This document shows positions 1 through 7,328 of a stretch of DNA of 64,000 nt, in pieces. The DNA is from Tumidithrix helvetica (lineage in GTDB: Bacteria; Cyanobacteriota; Cyanobacteriia; Pseudanabaenales; Pseudanabaenaceae), in the NCBI RefSeq assembly GCF_965232925.1, contig NZ_CBDDRA010000008.1:1-64000 (forward strand), read 5' to 3'. The notes beneath the pieces were generated by a model. It was not told the DNA's origin and ran no database searches. It saw nothing but the letters and a program-made list of their open reading frames with translations. The position numbers were made by a program, and so were the translations under genes. Every line of letters starts with the position of its first letter. Positions within the stretch are counted from its first letter, which is position 1.

Positions 1-356
1 GAGAGGATAAAGGAAAACCAAAAACAACTAGAAAGCCCTCTAGATATTAATTCCTCTTGAAAATATAGAACTCTATAGAAGGGAAGAACTTAAGATTAAT
101 CCATCCAATATCGAGAATTCCGAAGAAATGGAATTCTCGATATTGGATGGATTGGTACTGCCTAAATTAGTTCTTGATATATGTTCAAAAAAAGAGGTTT
201 ATTTTCCTTGTTGACTTCCGTCCACCTCAGGGACTATGTTATACACCGATCGCTGATCAATTACTTATCTTTGCGCTCGCCCATAGTATCACGATAATAA
301 AATATGAAGCCAACCATTCTTGCTCAACTAATTGATATATAACGTTATTCGAAGAG
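1..356. other. AT-rich non-coding start of window
   Basis: No complete gene is visible here. Two short open frames run in from the left edge and stop at about 50 and 60, so the tail of an upstream gene may be present, but nothing lets one choose between them. The main structure is the hairpin described separately at 98-153. The rest is AT-rich and holds no recognisable promoter, RNA gene or HIP1 site. Confidence 0.6.
98..153. repeat. perfect 24-bp inverted repeat (hairpin)
   Basis: Two exact 24-nt complementary arms (98-121 and 130-153) flank an 8-nt loop. The arms contain GAATTC next to the loop. Neither strand has a T-run after the stem, so it is not a classical intrinsic terminator. It could act as a 3'-end stabiliser of a transcript from the left, or be a small palindromic mobile repeat. 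Confidence 0.9.
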
Positions 357-1004
357 CTAAGGAATCTTTAAAGAGCTAACAACTGTATTTACCTCTTTCA
401 CTGATTTTAGATACGAATCCTTATCCAATATTAAAGTTTGCCTATTTCCAATTGATACCTGATTGACGATAGCTGTCTCAATCACTAGATCGAATTTTTC
501 GGAATACTCAATGAAGTAATTAGAGCTTTTTTGAATATAGTAGCCTTGGTCTTGATCGCCTTCAATCTGAATATATCTATGCCTATTAATATGCCCCTTT
601 TTTTTCAAAATTAACCCAGATGAGTTTGGTGAATTAATAAACACGCTCTGTCTGTTCTCAAAGGATGGATCTCGCCCCATATATACTGAAGTTCTATAAT
701 AGATATTAGATAAAGTTACTCTCATACTAACCGTGCCTAATAAGTCCTTAGAAGCACCACTTTTTGAGAACAAGATTGTTTTTGTTCCATCTTTTTTGTC
801 TATATCCTCAACAATTGTCCATGATTGTGGATACTTAAACGAGAATTTTCCTTGCGCTTTATAGTCTTTAAAATATGTTTGAGACAAGACTTTTTCAGAG
901 ATAGAAATTTCATTTTGATTGATAGAAAATGAAATTGGTGAAAATGCATAAATGAAACCAAATGTAAAAACTAAGAAAACAAGTTTTTGAGAGCGTATTT
1001 TCAT
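357..1004 (-). CDS. exported PsbP/DcrB-like hypothetical protein
   Basis: A 215-residue protein with a basic start followed by a hydrophobic stretch (about residues 8-27), which looks like a signal peptide. The body has the pattern seen in PsbP/DcrB (DUF1795) fold proteins: an F-x-Y-P-x-x-W motif near residue 55 (KFSFKYPQSWTIVE), central strands, and a final helix ending in VVSSLKIP, typical of the last helix of this fold. Fold membership is inferred from this pattern only. The gene is AT-rich and lacks HIP1 sites, unlike most of the window, and lies beside repeat DNA, so recent acquisition or relaxed selection is possible. No function can be assigned. The gene reads away from the repeat array and has no operon partner in the window. 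Confidence 0.7.
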   Translation of the reverse strand: MKIRSQKLVFLVFTFGFIYAFSPISFSINQNEISISEKVLSQTYFKDYKAQGKFSFKYPQSWTIVEDIDKKDGTKTILFSKSGASKDLLGTVSMRVTLSNIYYRTSVYMGRDPSFENRQSVFINSPNSSGLILKKKGHINRHRYIQIEGDQDQGYYIQKSSNYFIEYSEKFDLVIETAIVNQVSIGNRQTLILDKDSYLKSVKEVNTVVSSLKIP

Positions 1005-1098
1005 AAACTAAAACTTGAGTGCATTTTTGATAATACGATCTGAGCTAGATAGATACCTATGACGGACGTATTTCTTCGGTATAACTATGTATTAGACG

Positions 1099-1272
1099 GA
1101 AACTTTCCGCCTAATCTGACTATAGGGTGTTTATGCAGAAAGTCAACTTTCAGTATAAACGCCCTATACGGGGTCAAAAGCCGAAACTTTCCGCCTAAGA
1201 TCCCAATTTGGTGTGGTTATATAGAAAGTTTCTGCCTAATCACCCAAATCAGCGTGTTATGCAGAAACTTTC
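1099..1272. repeat. degenerate array of ~40-bp repeats, one inverted
   Basis: The 16-mer GAAACTTTCCGCCTAA occurs exactly at 1099-1114 and 1183-1198. A third, diverged unit starts at 1224 (GAAAGTTTCTGCCTAATC) and a partial fourth at 1264 (GAAACTTTC). Units are about 39-41 nt and tend to end in GTGTTATGCA or a variant. Between units 1 and 2 lies an inverted copy: 1121-1143 and 1146-1168 are complementary at 20 of 23 positions with a 2-nt loop. The array is short, degenerate and lacks unique spacers, so it is not a CRISPR. Confidence 0.8.
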
Positions 1273-1441
1273 AGGTATTATTTAGATAGACAACCATCTA
1301 AAAATTGCTCATGTTAACAGAGCCACCCCCCCGAAAACTTTTAGACCAAGTACGCAATTCCTCAGGTCAAGCACTACTCCTATCAGACTGAGAAGACATT
1401 CCTGCGGTTAAGTTCTTTCTGTCGAGTTCTAAAGATTGCGT

Positions 1442-1483
1442 CAAAAAAACAGAATGGAAGTATTGGATTGACTTCCATTCTGT
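1442..1483 (-). terminator. intrinsic terminator of clpR-clpP3
   Basis: A perfect 13-bp stem (1449-1461 with 1471-1483, 9-nt loop) is followed on the minus strand by a run of seven T. It sits about 40 nt past the clpP3 stop, so it ends the clpR-clpP3 transcript. Confidence 0.9.
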
Positions 1484-1522
1484 CTTAGATGTAATTAAAA
1501 TTTGTACAATCTGGAATTGAGA

Positions 1523-2113
1523 TTAAACTGCGTCGATGACGCGATCGATGAGACCGTAGGCTTTTGATTCATCTGCTGACATAAAGTAATCGCGATCCAT
1601 ATCGCGTTCGATCTTTTCGAGGGGCTGACCCGTGCGCTTGGCATACTCGCTATTGAGCATTCCCTTAACACGCACGATCTCCTTCGCTTCGATCGCAATG
1701 TCAGTCGCTTGTCCTCGCGTACCACCCATCGGTTGGTGAATCATAATCCGAGAGTGCGGCAACGCCACGCGCTTGCCTTTCGTGCCTGCCATCAGCAAAA
1801 AGGAACCCATCGAGGCAGCCAGACCGACACAGATGGTGCTGACATCCGACTTAATATGCTGCATGGTATCAAAAATTGCCATACCTGCCGTCACAGAACC
1901 ACCAGGAGAGTTGATATACAGGCGAATATCTTTACCGGGATCTTCAGAGTCGAGATAAAGCATGACTGCCACAATTTGGTTGGCGATTTCATCATCAACT
2001 TCGCGACCGAGAAAGATAATGCGTTCGCGATAGAGGCGATCGTAGATGCTGATCCAGTCTGTATACTGCGATCCGGGCATTCTATAGGGAACTCTGGGTA
2101 CTCCAATGGGCAT
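1523..2113 (-). CDS. clpP: ATP-dependent Clp protease proteolytic subunit ClpP3
   Basis: Catalytic serine peptidase subunit (family S14) of the Clp protease. At 196 residues it has the normal ClpP length. The triad is intact: Ser101 in GLAASMGSF, His126 in MIHQP and Asp175 in DRDYF. The oxyanion-loop motif NSPGGSV is present at residues 68-74. It lies 59 nt behind clpR on the same strand; in cyanobacteria this order (clpR then clpP3) encodes the two subunits of one mixed ClpP3/R core that works with a Clp chaperone such as ClpC. The assignment as ClpP3 rather than ClpP1/P2 rests on this neighbour. A terminator follows directly. Confidence 0.95.
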   Translation of the reverse strand: MPIGVPRVPYRMPGSQYTDWISIYDRLYRERIIFLGREVDDEIANQIVAVMLYLDSEDPGKDIRLYINSPGGSVTAGMAIFDTMQHIKSDVSTICVGLAASMGSFLLMAGTKGKRVALPHSRIMIHQPMGGTRGQATDIAIEAKEIVRVKGMLNSEYAKRTGQPLEKIERDMDRDYFMSADESKAYGLIDRVIDAV

Positions 2114-2172
2114 AACTTTATGTGGGGATGAAGGGTTAATTGAGTGGAATGAATAGCACTTTAGACAGTTCT

Positions 2173-2832
2173 TTACTTGACCGCAGCAGGAATCGCTTTG
2201 GGTAAGTCCTTACGGCTTTCTAGCACTTTGTCAATCAAGCCATATTCTTTAGCATCTTCAGCCGTCATATAAAACAAGCGATCGATGTCTTTGATAATCT
2301 TTTCGATGGGTTGTCCAGTGTTTCGTGCCAAAATCTTCAACATCGTGTCGCGATTTGCGACCACCTCTTTAGCGCGAATTTCAATGTCCGTGGCTTGACC
2401 CCGCGCATAGCTCTTAGGCTGACGTAGGACAATACTGGCATTGGGCAAACTGGCGCGAAATCCCTTTGTTCCAGCCGAGAGTAACATTGCCGCAGCACCC
2501 ACAGCATTCCCAATGCAAATGGTGTGAATCGGTGGCTTGATATATTTCATCGTGTCGCAGATGGCAAATGCCTCTGTTTCAAACCCAACTGGTTCGCCAT
2601 CTTCTCGTGCTGTCCCAGTGGAGTTGATGTAAATATAGATGGGCTTTTCAGGATCGTCGTACTGCAAATACAGTAGCTCAGCTACAATCAGTTCGGTTAC
2701 AGCAGCTACCAAGGGCATCCCTATGTAAACAATGCGCTCTTTGAGCAGTAGCGACTGTAAGTCAGGTGGATAGGTGCGATAGTTGGCATCGCCATAATAT
2801 CCTGCTTGTACAGCTTGGACTGGTTGATTCAT
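2173..2832 (-). CDS. clpR: ClpR, catalytically inactive Clp protease subunit
   Basis: A ClpP paralogue of 219 residues that has lost the catalytic triad. Aligned with the neighbouring ClpP3, the serine position is Gly112 (CIGNAVGAAAMLL), the histidine position is Arg137 (VLRQP) and the aspartate position is Leu in DRLFYM. It also has the extra loop after YIYINSTGT (about residues 73-88) that is typical of ClpR. It is the first gene of a two-gene operon with clpP3 and is expected to form alternating subunits of the hetero-heptameric rings. Plastid ClpR proteins descend from this type. Confidence 0.95.
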   Translation of the reverse strand: MNQPVQAVQAGYYGDANYRTYPPDLQSLLLKERIVYIGMPLVAAVTELIVAELLYLQYDDPEKPIYIYINSTGTAREDGEPVGFETEAFAICDTMKYIKPPIHTICIGNAVGAAAMLLSAGTKGFRASLPNASIVLRQPKSYARGQATDIEIRAKEVVANRDTMLKILARNTGQPIEKIIKDIDRLFYMTAEDAKEYGLIDKVLESRKDLPKAIPAAVK

Positions 2833-2953
2833 GGGTTCAATTGCGATATGGAGCTGATACTGCTACTTTATCATAGCGATCCCAAGCGAGGTCGCGATGA
2901 CAAAGTAGGGTTAGCCGTCCAATATTTTTTGTAAAGCACTGGATCGGGAAACT

Positions 2954-3865
2954 TTAAGACGAGGAGCGATCGTTTGGGTTGGGGCGCACGCGGCTAGGCG
3001 TCGTACCGTACTCAGGTAAGGGGGTGTATTGATTGCCCGTAAAGTTCGTGCTTACGCGCAATCTTTGGCTTTCGATCGTAATGCCTGTTTCGCGGACAAG
3101 AACGACGGAGATCCAGCGATCGCCTTCTTTAAATGGTGCTTGCCCGATCTTAAACACACCACCTGCACGCAGAGGTTCGAGATCGATCGTGGCATCCTTC
3201 ATATAATTTCTGGCATTCACCGCTTCTTCTACGGCTGCTCCAAGTAACAAATTGTTGCCTAATGGCTCTATAACGATCGCATCAAGGGCATATTGCCTCC
3301 CTACGCCAATCTGATCGGGCACTCGTAACTCAACTTTTGGCGGTTCGCTACCCGAGGTCATTGAGCTTTTTTCTGAGAGAATTGTCTGGCTTACAACCTG
3401 CCACTTACCGTTTACCTTTTGATAGACCTGACTAGAAGCTAGACTTGCGGTGATTTTAAAGTCACCATCTTTTTTGGATTTCACCCCATCAATCTGTGTG
3501 ACCGTTTCCGCCACGATCTTGTCACCTTGTTGCTCCCATTTGACAATCTCTGTACTGTATTTAAGCTGAGCATAGCGTTGCCACAGTTCTTGCAGAAATT
3601 CTTTGAGTTGATCGCGAGTTAGCCCATCACTATGACTAAAGTTAGAAGCATAAAACTGCATGACCGCATTGATGTCACGTTTGTTGGCAGCCGCATCTAG
3701 GCCAGTAACGACACTCTTAAGTTCGGGGGGCGCAAGTCGATCGGCTTGCGCTATTTGACTGGGCTGCGCTTGTCGAGTGGGTTCTGCTGAAACTGCCGAG
3801 CTAAATAGAGGTGCAACCGTAGTTAAGGAAGCGGTAATCAGCAAAAGAGCAACTTGCTTGAGCAT
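2954..3865 (-). CDS. exported NTF2-like domain protein
   Basis: A 303-residue protein with a signal peptide (hydrophobic residues about 5-24, AVSAEP cleavage-like region). Residues about 50-170 look like a SnoaL/NTF2-like fold: an initial helix with DAAANKRDINAVMQFYA, a central helix DQLKEFLQELWQRY and strands ending in a YQKVNGKWQVVSQ segment typical of this fold. The C-terminal half (about 175-290) is all-beta with no family that I recognise and ends in a Pro/Asn/Ser-rich tail. NTF2-like domains bind small ligands or mediate protein contacts; nothing here fixes the role. Likely periplasmic or membrane-surface. It stands alone on the minus strand. Confidence 0.75.
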   Translation of the reverse strand: MLKQVALLLITASLTTVAPLFSSAVSAEPTRQAQPSQIAQADRLAPPELKSVVTGLDAAANKRDINAVMQFYASNFSHSDGLTRDQLKEFLQELWQRYAQLKYSTEIVKWEQQGDKIVAETVTQIDGVKSKKDGDFKITASLASSQVYQKVNGKWQVVSQTILSEKSSMTSGSEPPKVELRVPDQIGVGRQYALDAIVIEPLGNNLLLGAAVEEAVNARNYMKDATIDLEPLRAGGVFKIGQAPFKEGDRWISVVLVRETGITIESQRLRVSTNFTGNQYTPLPEYGTTPSRVRPNPNDRSSS

Positions 3866-4171
3866 GGTTTATCTAGAGAGTTAGGGTGGATCGGAAGAGT
3901 GAAAAATTCAAATGCTTGGGAGCTTGTAACTTTATTTCCTAAAAATTGTTTCCCAAACACTGAAGGCGACTTAGGACATTTCTCATTTAGAATTTACCCC
4001 ACCCTAGCCCTCCCCTTTACAAGGGGAGGGAATAAGATTTCCGATCTTCCCCCTTTACAAGGGGGAATTAAAGGGGGTAAGTCCGACTTACTAGATAGCA
4101 ACGGTAGTTTCTTTGCTAGAAATATCCTTAACACCAAAAATTAAAACAACCCAAAAGAAATATCAATTATC
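3866..4171. other. intergenic region holding repeat copy 1
   Basis: The gap between the PyrF-PyrE gene and the NTF2-like gene is largely occupied by the dispersed repeat described at 3988-4123. An open frame over it (3854-4144, plus strand) is built from the repeat and is not treated as a gene. Confidence 0.7.
3988..4123 (+). repeat. dispersed modular palindromic repeat, copy 1 (full length)
   Basis: Starts TAGAATTTACCCCACCC and ends GTAGTTTCTTTGCTAGAAAT. It contains two hairpins in series: CCCTCCCCTT with AAGGGGAGGG, and CCCCCTTT with its AAGGGGG partner. The same two ends and both hairpins recur in inverted orientation at 24184-24344, and shorter relatives at 8139-8207 and 33431-33501. This copy lacks the loop insert found in the other three. 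Confidence 0.85.
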
Positions 4172-5686
4172 CTAACCTGTTTCTGATTTGGCGATAGTTT
4201 GGAATTGTACTTCATTGAGTCGCCCTGCTTGATAAAGGGTTTCGGTAATTTCAGAAATTTTCAGCACGGCATGGCTGCGATAGCCATTGTCGCTCAGTCG
4301 TTGCTGCACCCCATGCTCGTGATCGATAAACACGACAATATCTTCAACGCGCAGTCCGCTCACCTTTAGCTTTTCAGCGCCCTCCATCACGCTTTTGCCT
4401 GAGATCAAAATGTCATCAACCACAACAATGGTCTCGCCCGCATGAAAATTGCCTTCAATCAGCCGTCTAGCACCGTGGGCTTTGACCTCCTTGCGCGGGA
4501 AAATCATCGGGTAGTTAAGGCGGAGTGCTAAACCTGTGGCAGTCGGAAGCGAGCCATAGGGAATGCCAGCAATGCGATCGAAGTGTAAGTTTTCAAGAAT
4601 TTCGGCATAGGCATGGATCACCTTTTCAAACACCTGTGGGTTCGAGATGATTTTCCGCAGATCTATATAGTAGGGAAACACTGCACCTGAGGCTTGGACG
4701 TATTCGCCAAACATGATGCAGCCAATGTCATAGAGCTGCAAAATCAGATCTAAATGCGGTTGCCGATTGAGCAAGCAGACATCAGGTAGCCAGATGGGGC
4801 AGGCAGGACGTTGACTGGTGACATGCAGTCTAGATTGATTGACTCGATCGCGCAGCGATCTCACCAAGTTTGCAGGCTCTACGGTAGTCAAGACATCTTG
4901 ATTGACGGGAATGAGCAAGCCCTCACCATTGGCATCTAAACCCGCGTCGAGAATTTGTTGCAAAGTCTCTAAGGATTGGGCGTCAGAATTGCTTGTATCT
5001 GTCTCTTTTGGCAGATCGTCAACATTTGCCCAGAGACTCCGCCCTAAGATCAAACGCTCTGGGGCAGCAGCCCGAATCCGTGCCAATGCCTCAGGGGTAG
5101 CAGCTCCGACTTCTAAGCCAAGCTGCTCTGAGCTACCCCAAGCTTGACAGGTTTTAACCACTTCTAAGTATAAAGGTGCAGTGCGATCGGGGTATTCCTG
5201 TAGGGCTTTAGCTGTGGTATTAGAAGAATGACATTGAATGAATATCGCTTTGTCTGTATACATGAGGAAGCGAGCCGCAATGTCCTGTCCCATATAGGGG
5301 CTAATTGTAATCGCATCAACTTGCCACTGCTCAAATGCAGTGCGTGCCATTACCGTACTGCTATTAAGATCGGCGTGTTTGGCATCGAGAATAATGGGGA
5401 TGTGGGACGGAATCGCCGCTAAGGTTTTGCTGAGTAGTTCTAGTCCAGGTGCACCCAAAGCCGTATAAAAACCTAGGGTTGGCTTATAAGCGCAGACTAA
5501 ATCTGAGGTGGAGTGAATAATAAACTGCATCCATTCCCATAAGCTATCGATCGGACTAGCACTCTCATCCGCTTCATATTTAGCCAGATAGTTTGCAGGC
5601 ATTACCTCTGGGTTAGGCTCTAAACCTAGGCATAAAATGCTTTGGTTAGCTCCGATCGCTGCATTTAGCTTTGTTGCAAAGTTCAT
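4172..5686 (-). CDS. pyrFE: bifunctional orotidine-5'-phosphate decarboxylase / orotate phosphoribosyltransferase
   Basis: Fusion of the last two enzymes of UMP synthesis in the order decarboxylase then phosphoribosyltransferase. Residues about 1-275 form the type-2 OMP decarboxylase, with the catalytic D-x-K-x-x-D motif DAKHAD at 101-106. Residues about 300-504 form OPRT, with the PRPP loop VVVVDDILISGKS near 420-432. An in-frame TTG start 17 codons upstream exists, but the ATG start used here gives the normal N-terminus of the family (MNFATKLNAAIG). The reverse order compared with animal and plant UMP synthase is known from cyanobacteria and kinetoplastids. A divergent response regulator gene lies upstream. 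Confidence 0.93.
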   Translation of the reverse strand: MNFATKLNAAIGANQSILCLGLEPNPEVMPANYLAKYEADESASPIDSLWEWMQFIIHSTSDLVCAYKPTLGFYTALGAPGLELLSKTLAAIPSHIPIILDAKHADLNSSTVMARTAFEQWQVDAITISPYMGQDIAARFLMYTDKAIFIQCHSSNTTAKALQEYPDRTAPLYLEVVKTCQAWGSSEQLGLEVGAATPEALARIRAAAPERLILGRSLWANVDDLPKETDTSNSDAQSLETLQQILDAGLDANGEGLLIPVNQDVLTTVEPANLVRSLRDRVNQSRLHVTSQRPACPIWLPDVCLLNRQPHLDLILQLYDIGCIMFGEYVQASGAVFPYYIDLRKIISNPQVFEKVIHAYAEILENLHFDRIAGIPYGSLPTATGLALRLNYPMIFPRKEVKAHGARRLIEGNFHAGETIVVVDDILISGKSVMEGAEKLKVSGLRVEDIVVFIDHEHGVQQRLSDNGYRSHAVLKISEITETLYQAGRLNEVQFQTIAKSETG

Positions 5687-5972
5687 ATAAGATTTATTTT
5701 CGCACTGATTTGGGGCGATCGCTACGGTATTCAGCAATCTACTCTGTCTGGATATCTACCCCCTAAAAGTACCCATAAAAGCCAGAATTCTCTTACCAAT
5801 GACGAACTTACAAATTATCAATTACCTTGTTCGCTGTTCAATCTGTCCCCTTGTGTGCAATCCTGATTAGTAGTAAGTGCAGATCGTCCGATCCCTGTTG
5901 TTTTTCTGTTGTAAGTTTCGCAACGCTTTCAAAACCATTTGCTCCAAAAGTTTCATCACCCCTGTTTAAGTT

Positions 5973-6668
5973 ATGAGTCAAATCCGTGTTGTGCTAATCG
6001 AAGATCACGATCTCACCCGTGTGGGCATGAAGATTACCCTGCAACAGCAGAGCGATCTTGCTCTAGTAGGTGAAGCTGCAACTGGAAATGAAGGGGTCAG
6101 TAAGGCGATCCAGCAGCAGCCCGATGTGGTGATTGTCGATCTAGGACTTCCTGATATTGATGGCGTTGAGGTCACGAGGCAAATTAAAGCCCATGCCTTT
6201 GAGTCAGGCGCTACCCCTAAGATTTTGATCTTGACCCTAACCGATAACCAAGACACGGTGCTCGCAGCGTTTGCCGCTGGGGCAGACTCTTATTGCATCA
6301 AAGACATCAGCTCTGAGAATCTCCTCCAAGCTTTAAAACTGACAGCGGAGGGTAACTCTTGGATCGATCCAGCGATCGCCAGTATCGTTCTCAGTCAAGT
6401 CCGCAAGGGAGACAGCACGACAACCGTCGAGATTGAAGCCTCTCAGCCTGAATACAAGCAAATTTTAGAAGCTACACCGCTCACCGAGCGCGAGCTTGAA
6501 GTTTTGGCAGAAATCGTCAATGGCTATAGTAATGCCGAAATTGCCGAACGTCTCTACATTACCGTTGGCACAGTTAAGACCCATGTTAGAAATATTCTTA
6601 ACAAACTCTGTGCTGACGATCGCACCCAAGCTGCGGTCAGAGCCCTACGATCTGGTCTAGTCAAATAG
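5973..6668 (+). CDS. NarL/FixJ-family response regulator
   Basis: A two-domain transcription regulator. Residues 1-125 are a receiver domain with acidic residues E10/D11, phospho-acceptor Asp56 (VVIVDLGLPDIDG), the conserved Thr of LILTLTDN and Lys of YCIKD. Residues about 165-228 are a LuxR-type helix-turn-helix (TPLTERELEVLAEIVNGY ... GTVKTHVRNILNKL). No histidine kinase is nearby, so its partner is encoded elsewhere. It is divergent from the PyrF-PyrE gene with 286 nt between starts and could control it, which is only a positional guess. The target and signal are unknown. Confidence 0.92.
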   Translation: MSQIRVVLIEDHDLTRVGMKITLQQQSDLALVGEAATGNEGVSKAIQQQPDVVIVDLGLPDIDGVEVTRQIKAHAFESGATPKILILTLTDNQDTVLAAFAAGADSYCIKDISSENLLQALKLTAEGNSWIDPAIASIVLSQVRKGDSTTTVEIEASQPEYKQILEATPLTERELEVLAEIVNGYSNAEIAERLYITVGTVKTHVRNILNKLCADDRTQAAVRALRSGLVK

Positions 6669-7328
6669 ATCGCGATACACCCTCTCATGCCATGGTGGCT
6701 CAACAGATTGGCTAGTTGGAGTCTCTACAAATTGAACCATTCCGAATCTTCACAGTTTCAATACAGAGAACATACTTCATGTCAAGAAATATGTCGAACG
6801 GTATATTGTTGTGAATTGATCCCCTTGCTAAGTTGAAGCTGTCGGAATAAAACCAATAGGTATTTACACCTACAAGGAGTGAGATCCATGCCAAACAAAC
6901 TAACCAATCGGTTCCCCACTCTTTCTGCCTGACGTTGCAAGCTAAGCATTGCTACAAGCGTTTAATTTGGTTTTCAATCTTTTTTTCAATTTTTCGATCA
7001 ATATTATTTCACGACTCTACCTATCTACAACGATTGAACTCACGTCACTATCGCTGCTTTCACTACATAGCAAATTTATACAAAGCAGCTAACTTCTAGA
7101 ACAGATTAAAACATTCCACTCGCCTGTTCGGAAACATAATCCAAAACATAAGGCATCGCGATCGCAATTGCATTGCATCTGGGGAACAGATCGCTGTTGT
7201 CTGATCAGGGGTTTATCAAATCCTAAAGTCATTGTTGTTTTGAATTATGCAGCTAGCTTGCAATTTGTAAAGTGTACGGAGCATATCTCCGAATGCCGAT
7301 AGTGACACCTCAAATCTAGGAGGAACAC
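6669..7328. other. 660-bp intergenic region
   Basis: Long gap between the response regulator gene and the dehydrogenase gene, both on the plus strand. It is AT-rich with a poly-T patch near 6980. A 14-codon frame with a good Shine-Dalgarno sequence is present at 6888-6932 (see findings). A minus-strand frame at 6712-6894 needs a TTG start and resembles nothing. The last 12 nt hold the strong ribosome binding site of the dehydrogenase gene. Confidence 0.6.
7317..7323 (+). promoter_or_regulatory. strong Shine-Dalgarno site of the dehydrogenase gene
   Basis: The sequence TAGGAGGAACACATG places a full AGGAGG core about 6 nt before the start codon. This fixes the start and is stronger than most ribosome binding sites in the window. 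Confidence 0.85.

Larger units (their letters stand above)
1005..1522. other. non-coding region with repeat array
   Basis: This gap separates the exported protein gene from clpP3. It contains the degenerate 40-bp repeat array at 1099-1272 and, at its right end, the clpP3 terminator. An open frame at 1059-1289 lies entirely on the repeats and is not credible as a gene. Nothing else is recognisable. Confidence 0.7.

Noticed and set aside
1..60. Tail of an upstream gene entering from the left edge
   Set aside because: Two different frames are open to stops at about 50 and 60. Neither can be preferred, so no gene is listed.
1099..1272. CRISPR-like array
   Set aside because: Units are diverged, one is inverted, and there are no unique spacers or cas genes.
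1059..1289. 76-codon plus-strand frame over the repeat array
   Set aside because: It is made of the repeated 40-bp units; repeated words appear in the protein only because the DNA repeats. No start signal or family.
3854..4144. 96-codon plus-strand frame
   Set aside because: It runs through dispersed repeat copy 1 and antisense to the start of a real gene.
6860..6873. GTA-N8-TAC match to an NtcA site
   Set aside because: With six fixed bases, over a dozen are expected by chance in the window. No -10 element lies at the right distance.
6712..6894. 60-codon minus-strand frame
   Set aside because: Needs a TTG start without a ribosome binding site and resembles no family.
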